DNA of 39,192 nucleotides from Thermoplasmata archaeon (GTDB lineage: Archaea; Thermoplasmatota; Thermoplasmata; Halarchaeoplasmatales; Halarchaeoplasmataceae), in assembly GCA_007129655.1 (NCBI GenBank), contig SKVC01000023.1:1-39192 (forward strand). The letters run 5' to 3'. Positions 9,868 to 18,946 of the stretch are shown here, in pieces. The position numbers and the translations under genes were made by a program. How positions within the stretch are numbered: position 1 is the stretch's first letter; each line of letters opens with the position of its first letter. The notes under the pieces are model-generated. The model worked only from the letters and a program-made list of their open reading frames with translations. It had not been told where the DNA came from and ran no database searches.

Positions 9868-9987
9868 CTTATCGGATCACCTATAAAAAACGTAAGTATT
9901 AATCGTTTTGGACGTCTTCGGGGGGAAAATCTATATTACACCTAGTGGTAAGACATCATACGTATTTATTATCAATATAATAGGAAG
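9868..9987. promoter_or_regulatory. Divergent promoter region lpdA / hydrogenase operon
   Basis: AT-rich 120-nt spacer between divergent genes. On the minus strand an SD aggtgatcc sits just before lpdA. On the plus strand, TATA-like candidates are ctatatta at 9931-9938 and tatttatta at 9963-9971. An 8-bp palindrome atacgtat lies at 9958-9965 and could be part of an operator. The exact start sites cannot be decided from sequence. Confidence 0.4.
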
Positions 9988-9991
9988 ATGA
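9982..9991 (+). promoter_or_regulatory. SD deciding the mvhG start
   Basis: AGGAAGATGA overlaps the first possible ATG (9988), so that ATG would have no SD at a usable distance. The SD is correctly spaced for the second in-frame ATG at 9997. Confidence 0.55.
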
Positions 9992-9996
9992 ACACT

Positions 9997-10968
9997 ATGG
10001 CAGATAAACTAAAATTCGCTTTTTACTGGGCCGCAAGCTGCGGTGGCTGCGAGATAGCAGTATTGGATATCAACGAAAAGATACTAGATGTAGTTGAATT
10101 AGCAGATATATTGTTTTGGCCAGTGGCTATAGATGTGAAATATAAAGACGTCGAGGCCATGGAAGACGAGCACATCGATGTATGCTTCTTCAACGGTGCA
10201 GTCCGTACTTCAGAACAGGAACACATCGCTAAATTACTAAGAAAAAAATCCAAGTTCTTGGTTTCCTTTGGTGCATGTGCGGTTAACGGTGGAATCCCGG
10301 GCCTAGCCAATGTTACAGATCGTGAAGAGATTTTTTTAGAAAGTTACACAGACAACTTATCTACAGATAATCCCGGTGGTAAAGTTCCTTGTACTACTTT
10401 TGAGGTTCCGGAAGGAGAGCTTACACTGCCCGATATATACGATACCGTTAACACTCTACATCAGGTGGTAGATGTCGACTATTTCTTACCCGGGTGCCCG
10501 CCTCCTCCAGAATTGATAATAAATGCAGTAGAAGTTATCGCCTCGGGAGATTTACCTCCAAAAGGTGCCGTACTGGCTCCCTTGAAGTCCGTTTGTGATG
10601 AATGCAAATACGAAAAAAGCGAGAAGAGGATCGGCGCCGTAAAAAGAATTTATGAAATTGAAAAGCTAGAGGACAAATGCCTCCTTGAACAGGGAATAAT
10701 CTGCATGGGTCCGGCCACAAGGGGCGGATGCGATGCAAGATGCCTCGATGCAAATATGCCCTGTACAGGATGCGGAGGACCTACACCGAATTCCCTGGAC
10801 CAAGGTGCAAAGATGATATCAGCCCTGGGCTCTATCCTGGGGATCGAAGGAGAAGTAGATATGGATGACGAAGAAGTACAGGCAATTCTAGACCAGGTAA
10901 GGGACATGATAGGCACCTTTTACAAATATACACTACCGGATTCACTTCTAAAAAGGAAGGTGATGTAA
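9997..10968 (+). CDS. mvhG: [NiFe]-hydrogenase small subunit, group 3 MvhG-like
   Basis: 323 aa from the ATG at 9997; an in-frame ATG at 9988 would add three residues. Proximal [4Fe-4S] ligands are visible as SCGGCE (C15, C18), FGACAV (C94) and PGCPP (C167). A Cys-rich C-terminal third (CDEC, and GGCDARCLDANMPCTGCGGP) fits two further clusters. Small subunits pass electrons between the Ni-Fe site and the partner oxidoreductase. In group 3c enzymes that partner is MvhD plus HdrA; here two mvhD genes lie in the minus-strand Hdr block instead of next to mvhG. The large subunit starts 2 nt downstream. Group 3c is inferred from that context. Confidence 0.9.
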   Translation: MADKLKFAFYWAASCGGCEIAVLDINEKILDVVELADILFWPVAIDVKYKDVEAMEDEHIDVCFFNGAVRTSEQEHIAKLLRKKSKFLVSFGACAVNGGIPGLANVTDREEIFLESYTDNLSTDNPGGKVPCTTFEVPEGELTLPDIYDTVNTLHQVVDVDYFLPGCPPPPELIINAVEVIASGDLPPKGAVLAPLKSVCDECKYEKSEKRIGAVKRIYEIEKLEDKCLLEQGIICMGPATRGGCDARCLDANMPCTGCGGPTPNSLDQGAKMISALGSILGIEGEVDMDDEEVQAILDQVRDMIGTFYKYTLPDSLLKRKVM

Positions 10969-10969
10969 A

Positions 10970-12427
10970 ATGGAAAAAATTGAGATAGACCCGATCACAA
11001 GATTGGAAGGCCACGGTAAAATAACCATATTCCTAGATGATGATAAGAATGTAAAGAACGCATATCTACAGATACCTGAACTCCGTGGATTCGAAAAATT
11101 TTGTCAGGGCAGAAGGGCGGAAGACATGCCACAGATAACATCTCGTATATGCGGTGTTTGTCCCGTTGCACATCATTTTGCAGCCACAAAGGCCCTAGAT
11201 GATGCCTTCGATGTTGAACCTCCATCGGCGGCAAAGAAGCTGAGAGAGTTGATGTACAGCGGCTATATCATTTACGACCATACACTTCATTTCTACTTCT
11301 TGGGTGGACCTGATTTCGTTGTCGGTCCGGATGCACCACCGGGGGAAAGAAACATCCTAGGTGTGATCAAAAAAGCAGGTATCGACGTGGCTAAAGATGT
11401 GATCAAACACCGGGCATTCGGTCAGAAAATAACTGCTATACTCGGGGGAAAGGCCACCCATCCTGTCTGCGGATTACCCGGAGGGGTATCGAAATCACTC
11501 TCTGAAGATGAAGTTAAAGAAATAGAAGAGATGATCGATTCCTGCCACGTCTTTGCAAAATTCACTTTGAAGCTATTTGACGATATCGTGTTAAAGAATC
11601 AAGATTATGTAGACCTGATACTCAGTGATCCATACCAATTGGATACCTACAATATGGGACTCGTTGACGATAACAACAAGGTCAACTTTTACGACGGACT
11701 TATCAGAGTTACAGATCCCAAGGGTAAAGAATTCCTCAAATTCCCAGTAAAGGACTACAACGAACACGTGGCTGAAAATGTTGAAGAATGGACTTACATG
11801 AAATATCCTTACCTGAGGAAGATCGGTTGGAACGGTTTGACCAGCGGCCAGGAAAGCGGTATCTATCGTGTGGGCCCTCTTGGACGACTTAACGCAGCGG
11901 ACGGGATGGCTACACCGGATGCTCAAAAAGAATACGAACGTATGTACGAAACCCTAGGCGGAAAGCCGGTTAACTCCACACTCGCCTTCCACTGGGCTAG
12001 ATTGATCGAGTTACTCTACGCAACAGAGCGAGCAAAAGAGTTGATTCAGGATCCGGAGATAACTTCCGAACACGTTAGAAATCCAGTCGGAGAACCAGGG
12101 GAGGGAATAGGCGTAGTCGAAGCCGCAAGGGGAACTCTCATACACCATTACAATGTGGATAAGGATGGTCTTATGGAAAAAGCAAATTTGATTGTCGCTA
12201 CCACCAACAACGCAGGTGCCATAACCATGTCGGTAAGGGATGCTGCAATGGGTCTCGTGCATGAAGGTGAGATCGACGAAGGTATGCTAAATAAGGTGGA
12301 GATGGCATTCAGAGCTTACGACCCATGTTTCGCATGCGCTACCCACAGCTTGCCGGGAGAGATGCCGTTGGAAGTAGAGATATTAGACAGTAAAGGTAAA
12401 CTCTTCAAGAGTCTAGAGCGCTTATGA
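10970..12427 (+). CDS. mvhA: [NiFe]-hydrogenase large subunit, group 3 MvhA-like
   Basis: 485 aa. Both Ni-binding pairs are intact: RICGVCPVAHH (C61, C64) and DPCFACATH (C453, C456), with H459 the expected protease cleavage point. A 26-residue C-terminal extension after H459 fits an unprocessed precursor, and the next gene is the maturation protease. The active site activates or evolves H2. The SD aaggtgat lies inside the end of mvhG, so translation is probably coupled. No membrane anchor or signal is present, so a cytosolic enzyme is expected. Confidence 0.95.
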   Translation: MEKIEIDPITRLEGHGKITIFLDDDKNVKNAYLQIPELRGFEKFCQGRRAEDMPQITSRICGVCPVAHHFAATKALDDAFDVEPPSAAKKLRELMYSGYIIYDHTLHFYFLGGPDFVVGPDAPPGERNILGVIKKAGIDVAKDVIKHRAFGQKITAILGGKATHPVCGLPGGVSKSLSEDEVKEIEEMIDSCHVFAKFTLKLFDDIVLKNQDYVDLILSDPYQLDTYNMGLVDDNNKVNFYDGLIRVTDPKGKEFLKFPVKDYNEHVAENVEEWTYMKYPYLRKIGWNGLTSGQESGIYRVGPLGRLNAADGMATPDAQKEYERMYETLGGKPVNSTLAFHWARLIELLYATERAKELIQDPEITSEHVRNPVGEPGEGIGVVEAARGTLIHHYNVDKDGLMEKANLIVATTNNAGAITMSVRDAAMGLVHEGEIDEGMLNKVEMAFRAYDPCFACATHSLPGEMPLEVEILDSKGKLFKSLERL

Positions 12428-12879
12428 AAACTATTTTGATCGGATTAGGCAATCCATTGCTTACAGATGATGCCGTTGGTATCAGAGTCGCTAAATCACT
12501 GGATTCAGAGAGTTGGACGGATGTAGATATCGAAGAGGCTTCGGTAGGTGGTATGGAATTAGTGGAGATGATGCTGGGGTATGAGCGTGTAATTATCGTA
12601 GATTCTATCATCACCGGAAAAAAAGAAGTCGGCACTATTCGCAGGATAACTCCAGAAGATTTTAAGGAAACCCGTAATGTGAGCAACCTGCATAACGTAG
12701 GGTTTTTACAGGCGTTAAAGATTTGGTCTGAAACAGGAGATGACATCATACCCCAGGATATAGTGATCTACGCTGTAGAGGTGGACGATGTTTACACCTT
12801 CTCTGAAACGATGACTCCGAGAGTGGAGGAAGCACTCCCTAAAGTTATCGAACAGGTTCGTGACGAACTAAACAGTTAG
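12424..12879 (+). CDS. Hydrogenase maturation endopeptidase
   Basis: 151 aa, HycI/HyaD/FrcD family. It opens with ILIGLGNPLLTDDAVGIRVA, the family GNxLxxDD signature whose acidic residue binds Ni. A second conserved Asp lies in IIVDSIITG and a His in NLHNVGF. It removes the C-terminal extension of the large subunit after Ni insertion. The ATG overlaps the mvhA stop by 4 nt (ATGA), so the pair is translationally coupled. Its stop is only 1 nt from the stop of the convergent prpE gene. Confidence 0.92.
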   Translation: MKTILIGLGNPLLTDDAVGIRVAKSLDSESWTDVDIEEASVGGMELVEMMLGYERVIIVDSIITGKKEVGTIRRITPEDFKETRNVSNLHNVGFLQALKIWSETGDDIIPQDIVIYAVEVDDVYTFSETMTPRVEEALPKVIEQVRDELNS

Positions 12880-12880
12880 T

Positions 12881-14770
12881 TTATTCGCCGTAACCTATCT
12901 TCTTTACAGATTCTTTTATCTCGTCTAATACATCTGGATCTTCGATGGTCGAAGGCATTCTGTATTCCTTACCATCTGCGATATGCCTCATGGTTCCACG
13001 GAGTATTTTCCCGGATCTAGTCTTCGGTAAACGGTCAACAACTACAGCTTTTTTGAAAGAAGCTATTGGGCCGACTTCGTTTCTTACCATGCCTATCACA
13101 TCGGATATGATATCCTCGTGTGAACGTTCAGTACCTGATTTAAGAACCAGGAAGCCGATGGGGACTTCACCTTTAAGTTGATCTTCAACTCCCAGTACAG
13201 CACATTCGGCAACATCCGGATGTTTAGCCACAGCTTCTTCCATACTTCCTGTGGATAACCGATGGCCGGCTACATTTATGATATCATCTACTCTTCCCAT
13301 CACATAGATGTATCCGTCTTCATCTATGTATCCACCGTCTCCTGTAAAGTAAAAGCCTGGATATTGTGTCATGTACTCCTTTTCGAAGGCCTCTTCATCC
13401 TTCCATAAAGTGATAAATGTTCCCGGTGGCAGTGGTAACTTTACAGTTATAACACCATGTTCCCCCGGAGGCATCTCTTCTCCGCTGAAGGGGTCCAGAA
13501 TTCTTACATCCCATCCTGGAACCGCCTTCGTTGCAGAGCCCGGTTTGATAGGATACTGCGTCAATCCTCTGAAATTAGCGGCTATGGCCCACCCAGTTTC
13601 GGTCTGCCACCAATGGTCTATCACAGGTACTTTAAGTAAATCTTTTGCCCAGTGATATGTATCCGGATCCGTTCTTTCACCTGCTAAAAATAGTGTATCA
13701 AACTTGGAAAGGTCGTATTTTTCGAGATATTTACCTTCCGGATCCTCTCTTTTAACTGCACGTATTGCCGTTGGTGCAGTGAACAGCACTTTTACGTTAT
13801 GTTCTTCAATAACTCGCCAAAACTGGCCGGCATCCGGAGTACCCACGGGTTTTCCTTCGTACATGATGGTCGTTGCACCGGTGAGTAATGGCGCGTAAAC
13901 AATGTATGAGTGACCGACAACCCAACCTACATCGGAAGCAGCCCAATAAACGTCACCGGCTTGGATCCCGTATATCTTTTCCATGGTCCATCGTAGAGAA
14001 ACGGCGTGACCTCCGTTGTCACGTACCACTCCCTTGGGTTTACCGGTTGTTCCTGAGGTGTAGAGTATGTACAGAGGGTCGTTTGCATCTAATTCAAAAC
14101 ATTCTGTTTCTTCTGCCTTTGCTTCCAATTCATCCCAATCAAGCTCTCCATCGAATTGAGTTTTACCTTCAGGCCTTTGCTTCATCACTATCGTTTCTGG
14201 CTTATGTTCGGCCAGGTTGATAGCCTTATCAAGCAGTGGCTTGTATTCGATCACCTTCGTTCGCTCTATACCGCATGAAGCCGTAAGAATAACCTTGGGT
14301 TTGGCATCATCGATACGTATTGCCAGTTCTTTAGCTGCAAAACCACCGAACACTACAGAATGAACTGCGCCTATACGGGCACATGCTAGCATACCTATCA
14401 GTGCCTCTGGTATCATAGGCATATATATTATTACAGTATCTCCCTTCTCGACACCGAGACCACGCAGGAAACCTGCTGATTTTGATACTCTATCTTTCAA
14501 CTCTGAGTATGTATACTTCTCTATGGTGTCTGTCACAGGACTATCATAGATAAGTGCATCCTGGTCTCCTCTACCTTCCTCAATATGCCTATCGATGGCG
14601 TTGTAACATGTATTGATTTTACCGCCTTTGAACCAGCGATTGAATGGTTTGTTTGACTCATCTAAAACTGTATCCCATTTATCGTACCATTTTATCTCTT
14701 CAGCTGCTCTGCTCCAGAAACTCTCTGGGTCTTGTATCGATTCTTTAAATGCCTTTTCGTATTCATCCAT
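12881..14770 (-). CDS. prpE: Propionyl-CoA synthetase-like acyl-CoA ligase (AMP-forming)
   Basis: 629 aa ANL-family ligase. The ATP-binding loop YTSGTTGKPKGV and the C-terminal catalytic Lys in KTRSGKILRG are intact. The N-terminal block (YEKAF..DPESFW, then RWFKGGKINTCYNAIDRH and ALIYDSPVT) is of the PrpE/ACSS3 type rather than classical acetyl-CoA synthetase. Expected reaction: carboxylate + ATP + CoA to acyl-CoA + AMP + PPi, with propionate and possibly other short-chain acids. SD GAGGTG lies ahead of the ATG. It is the last gene of the redox block, 43 nt after mvhD, so it could supply acyl-CoA to the beta-oxidation genes of the same block. Chain-length preference cannot be read from sequence. 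Confidence 0.85.
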   Translation of the reverse strand: MDEYEKAFKESIQDPESFWSRAAEEIKWYDKWDTVLDESNKPFNRWFKGGKINTCYNAIDRHIEEGRGDQDALIYDSPVTDTIEKYTYSELKDRVSKSAGFLRGLGVEKGDTVIIYMPMIPEALIGMLACARIGAVHSVVFGGFAAKELAIRIDDAKPKVILTASCGIERTKVIEYKPLLDKAINLAEHKPETIVMKQRPEGKTQFDGELDWDELEAKAEETECFELDANDPLYILYTSGTTGKPKGVVRDNGGHAVSLRWTMEKIYGIQAGDVYWAASDVGWVVGHSYIVYAPLLTGATTIMYEGKPVGTPDAGQFWRVIEEHNVKVLFTAPTAIRAVKREDPEGKYLEKYDLSKFDTLFLAGERTDPDTYHWAKDLLKVPVIDHWWQTETGWAIAANFRGLTQYPIKPGSATKAVPGWDVRILDPFSGEEMPPGEHGVITVKLPLPPGTFITLWKDEEAFEKEYMTQYPGFYFTGDGGYIDEDGYIYVMGRVDDIINVAGHRLSTGSMEEAVAKHPDVAECAVLGVEDQLKGEVPIGFLVLKSGTERSHEDIISDVIGMVRNEVGPIASFKKAVVVDRLPKTRSGKILRGTMRHIADGKEYRMPSTIEDPDVLDEIKESVKKIGYGE

Positions 14771-14813
14771 TTATTATACACCTCTTAAATTTCATTTATA
14801 TTATCGTCGGGAA

Positions 14814-15233
14814 TTAACACTCTTCCTTTAAAGGGTTTGGACCGATTGTTTTTAGAGTACTTACAAATTCCGTGACTACATCTGCAAATTTTTGACCTTC
14901 GGAAGCTGAAATATACTCGAAACGCAACCGGTCGGGATCGATGTTGAAATCCGCAAGTAGTCTCTTTATAAGCATCATCTTTCGGTTTGTTTTGTAATTT
15001 CCTGACTGATAATGACAATCTCCGGGGTGACATCCTGCCACCAGGACGCCATCGATACCTTCCTTAAGGGCATCCAGTACGAATACTGGATCTACCCTTC
15101 CGGAGCACATCACTCTTATCGATCTTATATTATCAGGATATTTTAATCTCGAAGTTCCTGCAAGGTCCGCTCCTGCATAGGAACACCAGTTACACAAAAA
15201 TGCAACTACTGAAGGTTCAAATTCTTTACTCAT
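14814..15233 (-). CDS. mvhD: MvhD-like [2Fe-2S] electron-transfer subunit, copy 1
   Basis: 139 aa. The family pattern of five cysteines is visible: FLCNWCSYAGADLAGT, VMCSG and GCHPGDCHY, followed by ISASEGQKFADVV. MvhD links the hydrogenase (MvhGA), or another donor module, to HdrA. The ATG lies inside the end of the tandem hdrA gene (8-nt overlap) with the SD AGAGGTG just upstream. It is closely similar to the second copy at 20055-20501. Each copy directly follows a double-HdrA gene, suggesting one MvhD per HdrA assembly. Confidence 0.93.
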   Translation of the reverse strand: MSKEFEPSVVAFLCNWCSYAGADLAGTSRLKYPDNIRSIRVMCSGRVDPVFVLDALKEGIDGVLVAGCHPGDCHYQSGNYKTNRKMMLIKRLLADFNIDPDRLRFEYISASEGQKFADVVTEFVSTLKTIGPNPLKEEC

Positions 15234-18200
15234 TTATAACACCTCTCGAACAAGTTCCAAGAGCTTTTATCATTGCCAATATTTGATTATCTTTGAATCC
15301 TTTTTGATCGATGGCTCCCGAGGGACATGCAGCTACACAAGTACCGCAGCCCTGACAAAGTCCTTCGGTTATCTCGGCGTGTGTCACTTCAACTCCGTCG
15401 ATTGTTTCCGTCAGTGATTCTATCGCATTATAGGGGCAGACAGATATGCAAGTCTTACAACCCGAACATCGATCATCATCCACAACTGCTACATTCGCTT
15501 CCGCTTCCATCTTCGGATGGGCTAATACCGTGGATGCCCGGGCAGCTGCTGCTTGAGCCTGATAGATGCATTCGTTGATGAATTTAGGAGAATGACAACT
15601 TCCTGCCAGGAACACTCCTGCAGTTGAGAAATCAACCGGTCGAAGCTTTACATGTGCTTCCAGGAAAAATCCATCTTGATTTAGAGGAACTTTCAACTGC
15701 TGTGCTACTTCAAAGGTGCCCTCCTCCGGATTCATACCGGTAGACAGAACTAAGTGATCTGCGTTTAGCTCGATCTCTTCCTGAAGCATAGGCTCCCAGA
15801 CCTTAGCTGTGATATTTTCATCGATTTTGATCTCAGGTTTCTTTTCCACATCATACTGCATGAAAATTACTCCATTCTCACGTGCCTCTTTGTAGTATCT
15901 TTCAAAGAAACCGTAGGTCATCATGTCCCGGTAGAGGATATAAACTTCCGCACGCGGATTGATATCCTTTATCTTCAAGGCATTCTTCAATGCCCCCATA
16001 CAGCATATGCGGGAACAGTAATTCCTATCTCCCTCTCTGGACTCCACGCATTGAATCATCACAAAGGTTTCCCCCTCTTCGATATCTCCTTCATTTAACT
16101 CTGAAAGCATCTCTTCCAGTTCCAATTGGGTAACGATCCTGGGATCTTTACCGTAACCGTAGGATGTGGGGGTGTGCTCTGAGCTTCCGGTGGTGACTAT
16201 TATGGCACCGGTGATTATTTCTTCATCATCCGAGAGCTTTATATTGTAATTACCCACATGACCGGATATTTCTTTAATTGTCGAGTCAAGTCTTAACTCA
16301 AGGTCCTCATGTTCTGATATGCGCTTTTCCATCTCGGCAAGTATCTTATCAAGATCCACATCTTCGAAGGCGAATTTTATCTTGTTCAGTTTTCCGCCTA
16401 ACTTATCTTCCTTTTCTACCAGTACCGTCTTGTAACCTTGATCCGCAAGAGATAGTGCCGTTGTCATCCCTGCGACGCCACCGCCTACTACTAGTGCTGA
16501 TTGCTCGATATCGATGGTTGTTTTCGGTATCTGTTCTAGCAATCTGGATTTGGCTACGGTCATAGATATCAATTCTTTGGCTTTTTCAGTCGCTCTATCT
16601 TTATCCGTATGCACCCAGGAGCAGTGTTCTCTTATATTAGCCATCTCCAAGAGATGTGGGTTCAATCCTGCTTCTGAAAGACTCTTCTTGAAGAGTGGTT
16701 CATGTGTTCTCGGAGTACACGCAGCAACTATGATTCTGTTCAACCTTTCATCCTTGATGATATCAACTATGCTCTTTTGGGTGTCTTCGGAGCATGTGTA
16801 AAGACTATCGGTTGCGTATTCTACATTATCTAAGGTATCTGCATATTCTACTACCTTACTCACATCTACATAATTACCAATATTGATGCCGCAATTACAT
16901 ACGAATACACCGATCCTCGGCTCTTCTTCGGAAACATCTCTTTCAGGGTACTCCGGGGCCGGTTCCACTAAGGTATCCTTTGAATCTCTCAATAAAGCGG
17001 CAGCTTGTGATGCTGCAGCCGAAGCCTGCATAACCGATTCTGGTATGGCTTGAGGTTCGACTATGCTTCCTGCCATGAATATCCCGGGTTTGACCAATGC
17101 CACAGGATCATTTGTACCTGATAAAGGGAAACCGAATTCGTTGACATCCAGCCCCAGATCGCTGAGCATCTTAGATCTGTCACCCGTCATGCAGAGACCG
17201 ATGGACAGTACCACCATATCAAAGGTATCTTCGTGAAGTTCGCCCTCCACATCTTCGTATCTTATGGTCAAATCTCCGCATTCTTTTTGGTATATCTCAG
17301 ATATCCTCGAACGTTCGTACTTGATTCCGTGTTCTCTTTTTGCCCTCTCTACATACCGGTCGAAATCCTTACCGAAGGTTCTCACATCTATGTAGAATAC
17401 AGTAGCATCTATGTCTTTCTCGTGCTCCTTGGCGATTACTGCTTCTTTGGTTGTGTACATACAGCACATGGAAGAGCAGAATTCTTGGTTTATGTTTCTG
17501 TCCCTCGAACCCACACACTGGACCCAGGCTATTTTTTTGGGATGTTTCTTGTCTCCCGGGCGTAATATTTTGCCTTCGTATGGTCCGGAAGCAGATAGGA
17601 TTCTCTCGAATTCCAGAGATGTGATCACATTCGGAAATTTACCGTATCCGAATTCTTTTTTGATCTTCGGGTCAAATGGCGCAGAACCTGTTGCCAGTAT
17701 GACCGCACCAACATCGAGAGCTATTTCTCTGTCCTCTTGTGAATGGTCTATGGATCCTGCTGTGCATGCCTTTTCACAAAGTCCACATTCGATGCAGCCT
17801 TTGTGATCCGACGTTCCTTCCTTATCTATCACATATGCATTTGGGATCGCCTGCGGATAATACTTGTAGATCGCTTTCCTCATAATGAGTCCTTGTTCGA
17901 AAGTATCGGGGATCTCTATGGGGCACACTTCAGCACAATCTCCGCAAGCCGTGCAAACATCCGGATCTATGTATCTTGCCTTCTGGTCAACTAATACCTT
18001 GAAGTTTCCTGCCTCGCCTTTTATATCTTTAACTTGAGCAAGTGTAAATATATCTATATTCGGATGCCGTGCGCAATCAACCAATTTAGGAGAAAGTATG
18101 CACATGGAACAATCGTTGGTGGGAAAGGTCTTGTCAAGCATCGCCATGACTCCACCTATAGCAGGTGATTTTTCAATTAAGTATACCTTGAATCCCATAT

Positions 18201-18282
18201 CCGCAAGGTCAAGTGCAGACTGTACACCTGCTATTCCTCCGCCAACTACGGCAACGGCACCGATGGTTTCATTCGCAGACAT
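15226..18282 (-). CDS. Tandem HdrA (two HdrA units in one chain)
   Basis: 1018 aa from the ATG at 18282. Unit 1 (about 1-435) begins directly at the FAD Rossmann motif VVGGGIAGVQ and has the KTFPTNDCSMCIL motif. It carries an inserted double ferredoxin (C110, C113, C116, C120; then CIECGLCEKAC) and lacks a C-terminal ferredoxin. Unit 2 (about 456-1018) starts with the HdrA N-terminal domain (IGVFVCNCGINIG), then a second Rossmann (VVGGGVAGM). It lacks the inserted ferredoxin but ends with two CxxCxxCxxxCP clusters. The two halves are thus complementary, like a covalent HdrA pseudo-dimer. HdrA carries the flavin proposed to bifurcate or confurcate electrons. Neighbours are the tandem HdrC (14-nt overlap) and mvhD. 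An upstream in-frame start at 18309 is possible but less likely. Confidence 0.9.
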   Translation of the reverse strand: MSANETIGAVAVVGGGIAGVQSALDLADMGFKVYLIEKSPAIGGVMAMLDKTFPTNDCSMCILSPKLVDCARHPNIDIFTLAQVKDIKGEAGNFKVLVDQKARYIDPDVCTACGDCAEVCPIEIPDTFEQGLIMRKAIYKYYPQAIPNAYVIDKEGTSDHKGCIECGLCEKACTAGSIDHSQEDREIALDVGAVILATGSAPFDPKIKKEFGYGKFPNVITSLEFERILSASGPYEGKILRPGDKKHPKKIAWVQCVGSRDRNINQEFCSSMCCMYTTKEAVIAKEHEKDIDATVFYIDVRTFGKDFDRYVERAKREHGIKYERSRISEIYQKECGDLTIRYEDVEGELHEDTFDMVVLSIGLCMTGDRSKMLSDLGLDVNEFGFPLSGTNDPVALVKPGIFMAGSIVEPQAIPESVMQASAAASQAAALLRDSKDTLVEPAPEYPERDVSEEEPRIGVFVCNCGINIGNYVDVSKVVEYADTLDNVEYATDSLYTCSEDTQKSIVDIIKDERLNRIIVAACTPRTHEPLFKKSLSEAGLNPHLLEMANIREHCSWVHTDKDRATEKAKELISMTVAKSRLLEQIPKTTIDIEQSALVVGGGVAGMTTALSLADQGYKTVLVEKEDKLGGKLNKIKFAFEDVDLDKILAEMEKRISEHEDLELRLDSTIKEISGHVGNYNIKLSDDEEIITGAIIVTTGSSEHTPTSYGYGKDPRIVTQLELEEMLSELNEGDIEEGETFVMIQCVESREGDRNYCSRICCMGALKNALKIKDINPRAEVYILYRDMMTYGFFERYYKEARENGVIFMQYDVEKKPEIKIDENITAKVWEPMLQEEIELNADHLVLSTGMNPEEGTFEVAQQLKVPLNQDGFFLEAHVKLRPVDFSTAGVFLAGSCHSPKFINECIYQAQAAAARASTVLAHPKMEAEANVAVVDDDRCSGCKTCISVCPYNAIESLTETIDGVEVTHAEITEGLCQGCGTCVAACPSGAIDQKGFKDNQILAMIKALGTCSRGVINE

Positions 18283-18946
18283 CGTGACCCTCCTTGAAAT
18301 ATCCTTCATCTATTGCTATCTCTCGTATGGCAAACATCAATTTTGGTATCTCCACACCCTGGGGACACTGTTCAAAACATCGAAAGTGGGTAGAACATAT
18401 TTCAACGAATTTATTAGCGTAAACCTTATCTTTCATACCAAGAAGGGAAGTTTTGATCACTTTACGTGGAGAATACAATGAATCTAAGTCTCTTTCCGGA
18501 CAACCGGCGGTACAGGTTCCACATGAAAAACAATTGTAGATCTCTTTCCCGGATTCTCCTTCTGCTAATTCGTATTTGAAAGAGGGATCCATACCTTTCT
18601 TTATCTCGTCACCGCACTCGTCCTCTTCTTTCTCATCCTTCAAACGTTCGTTTCGTATCTGATTCATCAAACCCTTTACATTCACTTCCTGAGGACACTT
18701 ATCCAAACATCTGTAATGGGATGAACATACCCATAGAAACTCGGATGATAGAACTTCTTCACGGAGACCCAGGAGTGCCTTTCTAATTATAGTTCTCGCG
18801 TTCCAGTGGTCATCTACGTCCATCTCGGGACACCTTGTTGTGCAGCTTCCACATGCAAAACAGTTCAGTATACCTTCTCCACCTTCCTGTTCCGCTATTT
18901 CGTATTTGAAGTTAACATCTAGTTTCTTGGTATCGATGGAATCCAT
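18269..18946 (-). CDS. Tandem HdrC (two HdrC units), with Cys to His at a cluster ligand
   Basis: 225 aa made of two clearly homologous halves (about 10-100 and 122-210). The first cluster motif of each is complete: CFACGSCTTRCP (C29, C32, C35, C39) and CFSCGTCTAGCP (C139, C142, C145, C149). The second is CSSHYRCLDKCP (C74, H77, C80, C84) and CSTHFRCFEQCP (C184, H187, C190, C194), so the usual second Cys is His in both. HdrC normally relays electrons between HdrA and the HdrB catalytic subunit through two [4Fe-4S] clusters. No HdrB accompanies this copy; the FrhB/FdhB-like gene sits just upstream and may be its partner. The SD-like gggggaaaaa lies in the end of that gene. Confidence 0.88.
   Translation of the reverse strand: MDSIDTKKLDVNFKYEIAEQEGGEGILNCFACGSCTTRCPEMDVDDHWNARTIIRKALLGLREEVLSSEFLWVCSSHYRCLDKCPQEVNVKGLMNQIRNERLKDEKEEDECGDEIKKGMDPSFKYELAEGESGKEIYNCFSCGTCTAGCPERDLDSLYSPRKVIKTSLLGMKDKVYANKFVEICSTHFRCFEQCPQGVEIPKLMFAIREIAIDEGYFKEGHDVCE
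18287..18295 (-). promoter_or_regulatory. SD deciding the tandem-hdrA start
   Basis: AAGGAGGGT on the minus strand lies 4 nt before the ATG at 18282 and inside the 3' end of the tandem hdrC gene. The more upstream ATG at 18309 would overlap hdrC by 41 nt and would put this SD inside the coding region. Confidence 0.75.

Noticed and set aside
9988..9996. ATG at 9988 as the mvhG start
   Set aside because: It overlaps the AGGAAGATGA SD; the ATG at 9997 is better spaced. A leaderless start at 9988 cannot be fully excluded.
12881..14770. Classical acetyl-CoA synthetase
   Set aside because: The N-terminal motifs (RWFKGGKINTCYN, ALIYDSPVT) match the PrpE/ACSS3 branch better. Acetate use is still possible.
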